Below are positions 10,160-20,800 of a stretch of 64,000 nucleotides of DNA, piece after piece. Every line of letters starts with the position of its first letter. Position 1 is the stretch's first letter. This DNA comes from Aspidiotus rigidus (taxonomy: Eukaryota > Arthropoda > Insecta > Hemiptera > Diaspididae), in the NCBI GenBank assembly GCA_035079385.1, contig JAVHKY010000052.1, positions 7,626,001 through 7,690,000 on the forward strand. Reading direction: 5' to 3'. Both the position numbers and the translations under genes were made by a program. The notes below the pieces were generated by a model. That model saw nothing but the letters and a program-made list of their open reading frames with translations, ran no database searches and had not been told where the DNA came from.

Positions 10160-10972
10160 TAATAGAGAATGGTAATCAATATTTTCTGACAATTCAAATT
10201 TAGATGACTTTGATAAAAGAGTACGAGATCTATATCAATCGAATTAAGATGCTACATACATTGAGATTTATTCTATGTCTATAATCTATCAAGCTGACGT
10301 CATTATAATTATACGAAGAAATTTCTTTTTCCAGTATTAGAATATTGACTGAAATAAAAAGGACTACTCCCTCTTATACAATACGTCTGTTGTACATAAA
10401 CGGCAACCATTATATGCCGCTGATAGAAAAAATTGCTAATATGCATCATAGGTTGACAGACGACGAAAATCATACTTCAAATATCTCATTGGAGCATTCT
10501 TATTCCAGTACAAATGTCGAAAATCATACTCCAAATATCTTATTGGAGCATTTGTATTCCAATAGTTACTCTAATATAGACGATCTAGGTGTTGACACAC
10601 GCAGCGATAATTTGAATGACTATGAAAATATGAACGTAGTTGACTCATTTTTAGATCATTCATACGCCAGGAAAGGGTTTCCGGTTGATAATAATGAATC
10701 ACAAGATATTTCACACCTACCAAACAATACGTACATTTACTTTTGGAAATTATATCCAGGCTCAATCACTTCGAATTCTCGTTAAATATTTATTGGGGGA
10801 AGAAAATATTGTGAAATCAATATTGCGCCAAATTACTTGGGTACCACGAAACTAAATAATTGTAAATTTTGTGAAGCTTTTCATTTCAAAAATGAAGTAA
10901 CTGAAAAGCAGAAAATATTCATCAAGTGTTGCATGGGAGGAAAATATATTTTTGATCTAAATATGAAATAAT
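10160..10972 (+). pseudogene. Helitron-type protein relic: OTU-like protease fragment and CxxC...CC zinc module
   Basis: In the frame of 10345-10785, IRLLYINGNHYMPLI looks like the C-terminal His strand of an OTU cysteine protease. Upstream pieces in shifted frames (ENGNQYF at ~10165, where OTU proteins have D-G-N-C-x-F, and YIEIYSMSIIYQADVIII near 10257) resemble its catalytic loop and central helix; the Cys position appears to be Gln. After an in-frame TAA (10783-10785) the same frame continues with N-Y-L-G-x-T, then CKFCEAFHFKNE and KCCMGGKY. That resembles the zinc module preceding the Helitron-like N domain (consensus C-x2-C-x-A-L-H-x-x-x-E...C-C-x-x-G-K). OTU domains are known partners in some Helitrons. 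Dead copy. Confidence 0.5.
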
Positions 10973-11842
10973 GAAACCTTTGTCGTCGTCCCCCCCCCCC
11001 CAAAAAAAATGGGCTCATGGGGAACATAAATGAACTTATTCTGTGGCATATTCTTGTTAATATTATTCATTACAGCTTCCTTCACCTGTGTACTAAATTT
11101 CAAGTTTTTCTGATGAAATTTATGAATTTGTGAAATTTTGGCCCCAAGGCCCCCCAATGAAAGGGTCTATGAATAGAAAAAAATTCCTCGCCGCATTTCT
11201 TCAAACAACTCACCCAATACAAATATTTTATATAATTTTTTCCCAATTTTCGCAACAATAGTGTTCAAAATAAGCATCTCCCCCAAAAAATGGGCCCCCG
11301 GGGGCACAAAAATAAACTTACTGGTTGGCATTCTAGTTAATATTATTCATTACCTCTTCCTTCACCTGTATACTAAATTTCAAGTTTTTCTGATTACATT
11401 TACATTTTTGTGAAATTTTGGGCCCAAGGTCCCTAATGGAAGGGTGCGTGTAGGAAAAAAATGTTGTAATACATCTTTTCTACAAATCACATGATTAAAA
11501 TATTTTTCATGATTTCTTTCCACTGCAACAATAATCTCCAAAATAAACCCTCCCCCCCCCCTTAAAAAAAAAAAAAAAAAAAAAGTGGACCCCTGGGGGC
11601 ACAAAAATAGACTTTCTGCGTGGCTCTCTTGTTAACATCATTTTTTACACCTTCATACACCTCAACACCAAATGGACCCTATTTAGCCAAACCCAACCAA
11701 GCGACATGATAACAATCTAGAGAAATGTCTTTTACTATAAGCGGAGATTCTCCTTTTCGCCAGATCGTTATCATGTCGCTCGGTTTGGTTTGGCTAAAAA
11801 GGGTCCGAATTTCATGCTTTTATGACAAAATGCACAATTCTT
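10962..11842. repeat. Right arm of ~2.5 kb inverted repeat
   Basis: Reverse complement of 9330-10063, starting abruptly where the Helitron relic ends and running to ~11842. It contains a 133-bp MITE (11674-11806) that is absent from the left arm. Homopolymer tracts (C at ~10991, A/T near 11560) differ in length from the left arm. Confidence 0.85.
11674..11806. mobile_element. 133-bp MITE with ~45-bp terminal inverted repeats
   Basis: It begins GGACCCTATTTAGCC and ends GGCTAAAAAGGGTCC. The two termini pair over about 45 bp (both include CGACATGATAAC or its complement) with few mismatches. The matching site in the left arm (near 9359-9370) reads straight through, giving the empty site. Comparison suggests a 3-bp duplication AAT. 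A 3-bp TSD with GG-starting termini is compatible with PIF/Harbinger, but this assignment is tentative. Confidence 0.8.
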
Positions 11843-12856
11843 TAGAATTTTGGATTAACAGCCCGTATTAATAATACGTGACTTTCGGTAGCAGCGCTAG
11901 TAGACTATAGGTATGTGGAATATGGATGATAATATAGGTAGAGTACAAATACTCCCACACTCCTCCCTTTTCATCCAAATGATACTATGTAGACAAACAA
12001 CTGACATCTTGACAAGCAAAGACATCCAGAGCTTTCATGGGAAGTTGAAGTCATCATGTTCTTCTCTTTATTGTACCACAAGCTGCTGCAAAAGTTATGT
12101 AGGTTCTCGAGTACTGCCCGCCTGTAAATGCAAATAAATGCAAACACAAAAGTCGTTCAAGGAATCAAAATTTATTTCGAGTATCAGATAGAAATTTAGA
12201 AACAAGATACAGAGATTTCCTTCTTGCATAACTAATCTTAATAACAAAGCCCAATGGCAAATAAACAAAGAATCTGAATTAAACAAAAAACAAAAGCGTA
12301 GGACCTTGAAAACAAAAGTTATTGATGAGTAACATCAATCTAGAGATTCAGAAATCTAAAACTAGATTATCACTTTGACAATCAAAGACAATTATTACCG
12401 AACGATCCAAGAAGATTCCTTTCAAATATTGAAAACAAGTAAATTAAAAATTTAGAAACACAAGCACAATTACAAAATTGGAATTGATCTAAAGTCTGAT
12501 ACATGATACAAAAATACAAGCACGTAGATGCAATTTTAAATCCAAGAATTGTACGTGTGTATTGATAGAGCTTCATGCCAAAGACAAAAATATGTTCAGA
12601 CTTGACAGAGATCCAAGAAGTGATTAATTTTTAGGTCAGAGAACTAAACACAAGTTCTAACAAAAGTAGAACATATTTTGTACCAAAAAAGGTTTTAAAG
12701 TGGAAAACAAAATAATTCAAAATTGACAAGAGTCAAACAAAGGATTTGACAGTATCTAAAGTAGAATCCTACTTGTGATCAAAAGCTCATCACTGTCAAA
12801 CTTAATTTGAGTGTTTCAATAAACATGATGTAAATTTGTCACCTGAATGTAATTAC
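11843..12856. other. No gene recognised
   Basis: AT-rich, A-biased sequence. A 74-residue frame at 11913-12137 ends near AATAAATGC motifs that could serve as polyadenylation signals, but it has no family resemblance I can name. The rest holds only scattered short frames. Confidence 0.4.
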
Positions 12857-13129
12857 CAGGGTTGCCAGATGAGGAGTGTAAGAAGGCACCAGATTTTTCA
12901 GTGAACTGGTCCCCAAAAAACTGAAAAGGATGGAACGCAATTTCCCAGCTCCGGAGCGGAATGAAAAAACTCCGGATATTTTTTCTGATTTAGAAAATTT
13001 TTTTTTCAGAAAAAACGTTTTTCTTGAAAAAATTGAAAAGGACCAGGAAAAGCCCGGGAAAATGGAAAGGACCAAAAAAGCCCAGTTTTTTTTCAAAATT
13101 ATCAAAAAGGACCAAATCTGGCAACCTTG
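12857..13129. mobile_element. hAT-like MITE, 273 bp
   Basis: It starts CAGGGTTGCCAGAT and ends ATCTGGCAACCTTG, so the termini are inverted repeats with one mismatch. They are closely related to the 7254-7438 MITE termini (CAGCGTTGCCAAC). The flanks GTAATTAC and GTGTTATC are only half identical, so the TSD is eroded. Frames inside are palindromic shadows. Confidence 0.75.
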
Positions 13130-13550
13130 GTGTTATCACAATATTCCGAAGTTCAGACAATGAATTAAAATCATACTTTGGGTCATGAACAAAATAGCAG
13201 GAGCGGAAAAATGAAATACAAAAAGGTATGTTAATAAGTATCAAAAGTATAGAAAAGGAGAACATATCTGAGAAAAATAATCTTTCAATAATATTAATGA
13301 TGAAAGAATTTTCCGCTGCTATTGACAACAAAGTTTGGAGAACAAAAATTACGTTTGTCTGAGCAGAAATATTTCCCGCTACTAGAAGCGAAAGTAACAA
13401 AGTGAAATTCTGTGCAATCAAGAAAATATAAAAATACAAAATAACGTGATCTTGAGATATCAAAATGTCGAGAGCAAAATGAACGAAAACAAAACAAACT
13501 CATTTCTTAAAAATATGTTTTGATTTCAGAGGTTGTTGTGAGAACGGAGT
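13130..13550. other. No gene recognised
   Basis: Sequence left of the truncated Copia B integrase. RT of Copia B would be expected here but is not found, so the element has been cut at ~13550-13575. Confidence 0.4.
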
Positions 13551-14051
13551 TTAAATTATCTCGCGTTTGAACAGAGAAAGAGAACACATGGTAGGAAGTG
13601 CGTACTCACACAAAAGCTCATGTACAATTCCACAATTTGAACATAATTCATCTATCTGTTTGTTCACCTGTTTGGTACCATTATCGGATCCCAAAATCTT
13701 TGCCTTATTGCATGATTGATTTTCTACCCTGTTGAAATAATCAATAAAGGCATTAATAGTACAGTCCTTTGTTTTCAAAAAATAGACAGTTCTGAATTTT
13801 GAGAAATCATCCTTGAGAAGGGCATATTTTGATCCACCTAATGAATGTACTGGTGATGTTAATAAATCAGAATGAGTCATTTCACCAACCTGTGTGGCGG
13901 AATACAAACTTCTTTTGAAGGGAAGGCGTGTTGCTTTACCTTTGAGACAGCTAATACATTTAAAGTCTTTTACCTCCTTGTACTTTACTCCATGGTTTTT
14001 CAACACGTCTCTATGTACTCCAAATTTTGATGCGCGAAGGTACAGTGCCAT
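13551..14051 (-). pseudogene. Copia B pre-integrase and truncated integrase core
   Basis: The frame covers the region between a pre-integrase tail (ISCLKGKATRLPFKRS, the C-x2-C-x2-K zinc segment) and the core. It has a first catalytic Asp in MTHSDLLTSP, a G-G-S-K-Y-A-L-L-x-D-D-F-S segment and a second Asp in LGSDNGTK. The third catalytic residue should follow shortly, but the frame ends in unrelated residues after VHELLCEYALPT. The integrase is therefore cut and cannot be active. Confidence 0.8.
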
Positions 14052-14224
14052 TGTACAAGTGAAAGGCAGGCAGTCTCCACATCAGCCATAGGTTTTGATT
14101 TTGGAATAATTTTGATTAGAACAATCCACAGGTTGTTATCATCCAATGTTGCTGTTATTGGAAAGCTATCTTTACACAGAACAATACATTACAATGCTGT
14201 GAGGTCTTTATTGAGGTGTTCTTT

Positions 14225-15063
14225 ATAGGACAGTTCCTAGCATAATGTCCTTGGTTCCCACAGCTGTGACATGTTGCTTTTCTTCTTTTTTCCAGTACTG
14301 GGCAGATTTTGAGACTATGGTTCTATTTGCAGTACAGACATTTGTTGTCACTTTCACTTGAGGTTTGGTTTTCCGGCTTTGATGATGTCGAGTTCAGACT
14401 TCTATTTGAGTTTCCACATTTAAACGACTTATGTCCTGTTTTATGACATTTGAAACATATCAGTGCGGTTACCCTTTTGTTTTCCATGGTTCTCTGTAAT
14501 CTCATATCTTCTGCAGTTAATGCAGAGATTAGGTCGTCTACAGCTAGATTTTTCTGTAGCTGGGCCGCTGCATTGAATGAACTAAAGCGTCCAGGTAGTG
14601 AGGATAGTAGCCTTGTTTGAAAGGGGTCACCAAGATTTGCAATCTTCTGCCGCAATGCTTCAAGGCAGCTAACATTTTCTACCAATGAGGCCTCTAAGTC
14701 ATACTTAAATGTTTGAAATTCCAATTGCAGTTTATCCAAGTCCTGGTCTTTGAGTCCATACATGGTGTCCAATTTCTTAAGCATGTCTTTTCCGGATTCA
14801 CAGTGCATAATTCTGGCCAATATCTTATCTATGACCAAGTTCACAATCAATGACTGCATTTTCACATCCATTTCTTCCTTGCAGGTATTCTTCCCATTAG
14901 TCTTAGTCTTGAATGCTGCCTGTTTGACGGCTAAGTTTATGCAAAATTGCCATTTGGGATAGTTTGTAGAACCCTTGAGCTTGGGTATTGCTATGAGGTT
15001 CTGTGACAAATTTTCATCTATGATTTGATCACACTTTAACAGGAACAACGAGATGCAAAACAC
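14225..15063 (-). pseudogene. Copia B Gag with CCHC knuckles, one in-frame TAG
   Basis: The 246-residue frame 15063-14323 has the copia gag helical domain (K-L-K-G-S-T-N-Y-P-K-W, then DMLKKLDTMYGLK) and a CCHC knuckle CFKCHKTGHKSFKC. A TAG at 14323-14325 ends it, but the same frame continues to ~14225 with a degenerate second knuckle around the stop (CLYC...C) and a clean third one, CHSCGNQGHYARNC. The stop therefore lies inside the nucleocapsid region. The family role is capsid assembly and RNA binding. Confidence 0.75.
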
Positions 15064-15100
15064 TGTAAAAATGTTTATTGTAAAACAGGTGTAGAGCTAT

Positions 15101-15114
15101 CTGGGTCCATAACC
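15101..15114 (-). promoter_or_regulatory. Copia B primer-binding site (tRNA-iMet anticodon arm type)
   Basis: On the minus strand this reads GGTTATGGACCCAG. It differs by one base from GGTTATGGGCCCAG in Copia C, which is complementary to the anticodon arm of initiator tRNA-Met, the primer known for Drosophila copia. It marks the end of a 5' LTR at about 15115. Confidence 0.75.
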
Positions 15115-15731
15115 TATTGAGTATTCATTCAACACAAGGTTCAAAGTCAAAACTATAATTCATAAGATCTAAAATCAATACAAAGTTTGAGAACAACAAC
15201 TAGGTCTTCAAAAGTTCACAGCTTGAGAGCGAGCAAAAAAGAAACGTTGTTCAACGTAGAAAACCTAAGGCAGTGTTGCCATCCCACAACAGGCGTCAAG
15301 TTACCCCGTCATCCGTGGGTACATAAGAAATACATATGGGCGTCAAGTAACCCCAAATTTTACTTTTCAATTTTTCAATGGAATAAAATCATAGAAATAT
15401 TGAAATTTTATGGAGAATTTTTTTTATGAGAGATTGGAAAGGATAGATGGCTGTCCACATTGGTGCAAAAAAAAAAAATTCTAAGTTAATTATTGAAGGC
15501 GCTACCTGAGAAATATATTGAAAAGTGGCGCCAAGTAACCCCATCTGACGGTAAACAAAATAGCAGCATTTCTCCGAATTTGAAATCTTCATAATTAGAT
15601 GCTGTATCAGAGTCCTCCAACATAATAGTCTCATCGACATTGTCCTTATCATTATAAAAATGATTGATTGTATCTTTACTTCGCTTTTGTTGTAACAAAG
15701 AATAAACGTCTGAGTAAAAGTTGTAACAATT
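15115..15731 (-). other. Probable Copia B 5' LTR and/or Copia D 3' UTR/LTR
   Basis: This lies between the Copia D RNase H stop (~15732) and the Copia B primer site. By position it should be an LTR, perhaps one shared by a tandem D-B array, but no second copy is in the window. It contains three copies of a GGCGTCAAGTAACCCC-like motif (15292, 15339, 15525) and a hAT-like end CAGTGTTGCCATCCCAC at ~15272 without a partner. Confidence 0.35.
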
Positions 15732-15897
15732 ACTCAGTACATCTAGGATGTTTGAAATTCTCAAGCAAACAAATTCTAAATTTCTCAAAACTAGATCTAG
15801 GTAAAGATTTGGTCAGAGTATCTGCCATTTGTTTGTGAGTGGACACCCATCAGAGATCGAGATTTCCCGAAGCAAATACTGTCTTACAAAAGGAAAT
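15732..15897 (-). pseudogene. Copia D RNase H C-terminal fragment
   Basis: On the minus strand, V-S-T-H-K-Q-M-A-D-T-L-T-K-S-L-P-R is the conserved tail of copia RNase H (consensus Q-x-A-D-x-x-T-K-x-L). It is followed by S-F-E-K-F-R and a stop at ~15732. An upstream F-V-R-Q-Y-L-L-R piece in another frame resembles the R/K-Y-H-F-V-R block. The fragment abuts the 5' LTR of the env-bearing element. Its RT portion is probably the one at 24844-25512. Confidence 0.7.
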
Positions 15898-16823
15898 TGT
15901 TGCATTCGAGCTATGCACTCGTTCCCGTCTCTCTCTCTCTCCTCATTTTTCCTATATTTACCTTTGTATCACGTAAATTCTCTCTTTACCTATTTCTTTC
16001 CTAATTCCAACTTCTATTCGATTTTCTTACGTCAATTCACGTTTCCGTTTAACTTCTTTCCTCTGACGCACGCGTCCATCTTCCTGTTAACTTACACGCG
16101 TCCCCTAATCATTTCATTTTCTCAGAAACCTTAATGGTTCTGTCTCACATCCTCTTCGAGAAATTCTCGAAATGATATTTTCATTTCCCGTTTCCTCTCT
16201 TACTTCTTCTTTTTCTCAAACACGTGAAACCAATTTACGACGAACATACATTGTATATTCGTCTTACTCTTATCTCCCTCCTGATAATCTACTCTTCCGT
16301 TCTTGTACAACTCTCTCATCAATTCCTCGAAACCATTTTTCTGTCTGACTTCTCCTAAATTCTCAAAAACTCATGTACCCATTATTTTTATGACTTTGTT
16401 TGTTCAACTAATGATGTATCTATCCCTATATAAGGAGGACCAAGCTCACCAATCATCAGTTCGTGCAGTTCGTGCAGTTCGTGCAGTTCGAGCAGTTCAA
16501 GCAGTTTAACTTGACCAGTTCTGTTAGCCTCTCAGACAGTTCGTACTTCCTATCTTTCAGTCTATATTGACAGCAGTCAATCCGAATATTTCATCGCCGA
16601 ACTCCGCGTCATCTTCGCAACAAATTCTTTTCTTATTCATATTCGTACTCTTTGTTTCATTCTTTCTTTTGTTCTTATTGTATTCACGATGAATCCAAGT
16701 AAATATTCTTTCTTTTATTGAAAAAGCTTGTCTCCTATTTGAATCCTCGAGAAGAACCCTAAAAACTCTCTGTGTTGAAATTAAAACGCAACATAGACTC
16801 TGTGTTGAAGTCAAAACGCAACA
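15898..16823 (+). repeat. 5' LTR of the env-bearing element
   Basis: It starts TGTTGCATTCGAGC and ends AAAACGCAACA. A TATATAAG box lies at ~16428-16436. Just downstream is a 9-bp minisatellite (GTTCGTGCA-like units at ~16459-16505), with two more units here than in the 3' LTR. Two AAAACGCAACATAGA-like blocks repeat near the end. Frames inside the LTR are not genes. Confidence 0.95.
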
Positions 16824-16831
16824 TAGAAATC

Positions 16832-16848
16832 TGGCGCAGTCGATACTC
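16832..16848 (+). promoter_or_regulatory. Primer-binding site, tRNA-Ser type
   Basis: TGGCGCAGTCGATACTC lies 8 nt after the LTR. It begins like the tRNA-Ser primer site used by Drosophila 17.6/297-type elements (TGGCGCAGTCGG...), with a mismatch at the twelfth base. Confidence 0.7.
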
Positions 16849-17089
16849 TTAGGGATAGGGTGTATTGTGTCGCGAATCTCATCTCCTTCACTTACTCCTT
16901 TTCCTCTTTGAACTTTTTTCCTTTCCTCGTTCGCATCTAAAATTTTTTATTATTTTTCGTGGAAAAATTCGTAAAGTTTCGCAAGTCCTTATTTTCTTCT
17001 TTTTTTGCGATCAATTCGTCGCATTCGTTCGTAATTTTTTCGCAAAACACTCGACTCTCTTACATCGTCATTTTTTCATCTCGTGTTGT

Positions 17090-17611
17090 ATGTCGGGAAC
17101 GCCACCTGGTTCTCCAGAAACTACTTGTAGATCCGAAGTCTAGCCAAGCAGAACTGAAGATAATCCAGTCTCCGATCCAACAGAAGCCTCGCACTCCAAT
17201 CCAGTAGATCCAGTCACCGGACTACCATTACGGACACAACCAGCAAGGGCCGCCAAAGACGCTGCCATTGATAAGTTGCACAAAAATCCTCATATTTTTC
17301 CTAACCTTCCTACTAAAAATCTTCCTAAACTCGAAAAAATGTCTCCTACTGTTGAAGATATAGGTTATGAAAACGCTAAAGAGATAACAAGTTTACTTCG
17401 TCATGATTTTACAGGTAAACCTGAAGAACTTCAACCTTTTATTGATGATTGTACTACTGCTTTTAGCTATTGCCCAGAGAAAATGGTAAAGAAAGTTTTT
17501 ATTGCCGCTATGAATCGTATCACACATGCAGCTTGTGCCGATCTAAATGGACGAAAAGATATCAATACTTGGGATAAATTGAAAGATTATCTTAATTCTG
17601 AAGAAGTATAA
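17090..17611 (+). pseudogene. Gag N-terminal part of the env-bearing element, interrupted
   Basis: A probable start ATG at 17090 (MSGTPPGSPETT) is followed by an in-frame TAG at 17141-17143. The same frame then stays open to 17611 and encodes a capsid-like region (V-E-D-I-G-Y-E-N-A, then EELQPFIDDCTTAF and a D-K-L-K-D-Y-L segment). At ~17605, next to a small GTATAA duplication, the capsid sequence switches to the frame that runs on into the 17823-21986 ORF. These two lesions inactivate gag in this copy. The role in the family is virion core assembly. Confidence 0.75.
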
Positions 17612-17822
17612 GTATAAATATTCTTTCAGTCAATTATGTGAACAACTTAATACTGTTGAACAGAAACCCAGAGAAAAATCACAAGATTTCGCAAATCGTA
17701 TCAAGAAAATTATTTGGAAAGCCAAGGAGGCAGCAGTTAATGAAAAAGAAGATATAACTTTCACAGGGAAGTTACTCGAAATTAATGCTTTTAATCGTTT
17801 CAGAAATCATAGCCTACCAGAA

Positions 17823-20800
17823 ATGAGTCGTTATTTACGCATCATGAAGGTGTCAACCTTTGATCAAGCTGTCAATGAAGCTATTGAAGAAGAAAGACAG
17901 TCACAGAAAATTGGAAAAAGATATTGCAGCATCTGTAACTTGAATAACCATACCAATTCGGAATGTCGCAAGAAGAAAGGTGGAGTGGGAAACTTTAAGA
18001 GCTCCTCCCCCTCCTCCAAAGGGGCTTGCGCGTACTGCAGAGTGCCAGGTCATATGATAAGTGAGTGCCGAAAAAAGGCTTATAATGACCGTCTCAGGAA
18101 CCAAAATGGGTCCAAAAATAATTACAATTCTTCTAACTCTCCCAGGATCAATGCTATCACTTGTCGATTCTGTTTTCGAACAGGACACACTATCTCACAG
18201 TGTTATAAACCTAAAGAAAATGAGTCTAACTCAAAGGCTCCTCAGGGAAATTTTAATCCTAATCAAAATTCTAATTCCAGAAAGTGTCATATATGTCAGA
18301 ACACAGGACATTTTGCTCGGGAATGTAAACTGAATCCAAATAATGGAGGAAACGACCAAAAATCATCTGAAGATGTGCGAAAAGCAGTCCACACTATCAA
18401 GAGATTTTCGCCTATTCATACCATCAAGAGTTTCTCAATTACGCTGGAAAAACGTGGATTCGTTCATCTAGAAAGTCCGTATACCAAAAAAACTATTTTT
18501 CCTTTTCTCTTAGACACAGGTGCAGAGGTGTCAGTCCTGCCTGTTGAAGATATTTTGTTCGAAAATCTGAAAGCAATTGAGCAATTCGAAACTCCGGAAT
18601 ATTTAGGAGCAGTTGACGGAGCATCTATTTGTTGTATTGGAAAAATATTCCTACCAGTAATGCTTAACGGAGAAAAATATGAATTTAAATTTCATGTTGT
18701 TCGACGTAGTGATATTGGTAATCTTGACACCGGAATTCTTGGTTACAATATTTTGAAAGCTACAGAAGCTACCATCAAGACTGGTAAGATGGAACTTGAG
18801 TTAACTACACTTGACGTTATTTTACCTATCACCCAAACAAAAAATTGCTCTGATCTAAAAATGATTGCTACCCGAAGAATAAATAAGGACAACCAAGTAA
18901 TTTGTACCTCCAGTGAATCATTAGAATTTTTACCTCCAGTAGCAGAAGAAAAAAGTCACTTTTTGCATATTTTTCCTCTTGAAATTACGCAAAATGAGAA
19001 TAAAGAAATAGACAGAACTTCAAAAGTCATTTCTAATCTTAGAATTAATCATCTAAATGATGAAGATAAAAATATCCTAACAAGTCTCGTTAAAGAATTC
19101 TCACAAGACTTTTTTCTTCAAGATGATCCATTACCTCTCCTCCAAGAAACGTTCAAACATGAAATACATTTAACCAATGAGAAACCAATCTATGTGAAAA
19201 ATTATCGTTTTCCTTTTTGTTATAAAGCAGAGGTTGAGAAACAAACTACCGAACTTTTGAATAGAGGTATCATCAAAAAATCCATCTCCCCTTGGAACGC
19301 ACCAATCTGGATTGTTCCGAAAAAGAAGGACGCTAGTCAACAAGTAAAATGGAGAATGGTTATTGACTATAGAAAGCTCAACAATGTCACAATTGATGAC
19401 AGATTTCCGATACCCAATATTGAAGATATATTTGATAATTTAGGTGATGCTAAATATTTTTCTACCTTAGATTTAGCAAATGGATTTCACCAAATACCTG
19501 TCAGAGAATGTGACCAGCCAAAAACTGCATTTTCCACACACCAAGGTCACTTTGAATTCACAAGAATGCCATTCGGATTGAAGAATGCGCCTTCGACGTT
19601 TCAGTCTGCAATAAGTGCAATTTTCGCAGATCTTATTAATTCCCTATGTTTTATTTATCTAGACGACATAATCATATTTTCAAAAACAAAAACAGAACAC
19701 TTTTTTCGTCTTCGACAGATATTCCAACGCGTACACGAATATTCACTCCAGATACAACCGGATAAGTCAGAATTTTTAATGGAACAAATATTGTACTTAG
19801 GACACATTGTCACCACCGACGGCATAAAACCAAATCCAGAAAAAACGAAAGTGTTGAACGATTACCCAGATCCGAAAAATGTGAAAGACATTCAAAAATT
19901 CCTTGGATTAACAGGATATTACAGAAAATTCATTGAAGGCTATGCAGAGATAACAAAACCACTCACGTTATTACTACGAAAGAGTGAACTTTTTATCTGG
20001 TCAGATAAATGCCAACAAAGTTTTGAGAAACTAATTAAGGCGCTTACCTCTGATAAAATTCTCATTCATCCTAATTTTGAAAAACCATTTTATCTTAACA
20101 ATGACGCTTCTAATTATGTAATTGGTTCCGTGTTACAGCAAAAAGATAACGAAGACAACCTGAGACCCATTTCTTACGCAAGTAGAACCTTGAATCGCGC
20201 TGAAACTAATTACAGTACAATAGAGAAGGAAACTCTAGCGATTGTTTGGAGCGTTAAACACTTCCGACCTTATCTTTTCGGAAGAAAATTCGAAATTCTC
20301 TCTGACCATAAACCACTCATCTGGTTATTCAAAGCCAATGACCCTGGCTCACGGTTATTACGATGGCGTCTACGTTTAGAAGAATACGACTTTAATATTT
20401 CACATGTTTCAGGCACCAAAAATGTTGTCGCCGACACACTTTCAAGAATTAACGTAATCAACGCTATCACAAGATCACAACGGAAAAGAAAATTATTAGC
20501 CGAAAATAAAGAAACTCCAGAAGTCATTCAACCCTCTTGTTCAAATTCAAGTTCAAATCCGACATTAAGTACAAGTAAACCGTGGTCATCCATTGATATT
20601 ACTAAAACTACTAATATTCTACTATTTATGACAGAGACTAACATTCATACTAGTCCTCTCTCTCGTGATTTTAACATCGTAGGGAAAAAGGGCGAAGTTG
20701 TTTATCATTTTGCACATCAGAAAAAATTCTTCTTTGCCTTCTACAAGCAAACTGTTACAGAAGAATTTGAATGGGACACTTTTATCTCTCTCTTGGAAAC

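Larger units (their letters stand above)
13551..15114 (-). mobile_element. Copia B: truncated Ty1/copia element with primer site, gag and part of integrase
   Basis: From right to left on the minus strand: primer-binding site (15101-15114), gag with zinc knuckles, a decayed protease stretch, pre-integrase and part of the integrase core. It stops at ~13551, before the integrase Glu, and RT is missing. It is a different family from Copia A and C by sequence. It lies directly downstream of the Copia D RNase H tail in the same orientation. Confidence 0.8.

Noticed and set aside
9330..11842. Polinton/Maverick termini
   Set aside because: Long inverted arms fit superficially, but no AG-starting ends, 6-bp TSD, DNA polymerase B or integrase was found; the centre looks Helitron-derived.
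15272..15560. hAT MITE starting CAGTGTTGCCATCCCAC
   Set aside because: No matching inverted terminus or target duplication could be found; only three GGCGTCAAGTAACCCC-like direct repeats.
16459..16505. Regular short repeats that might be a CRISPR array
   Set aside because: Units of 9 bp without spacers, inside an LTR of a eukaryotic retroelement; it is a minisatellite.
16557..16814. Minus-strand frame in the LTR (repeated at 24577-24921)
   Set aside because: LTR shadow on the antisense strand, present in both LTRs by duplication.
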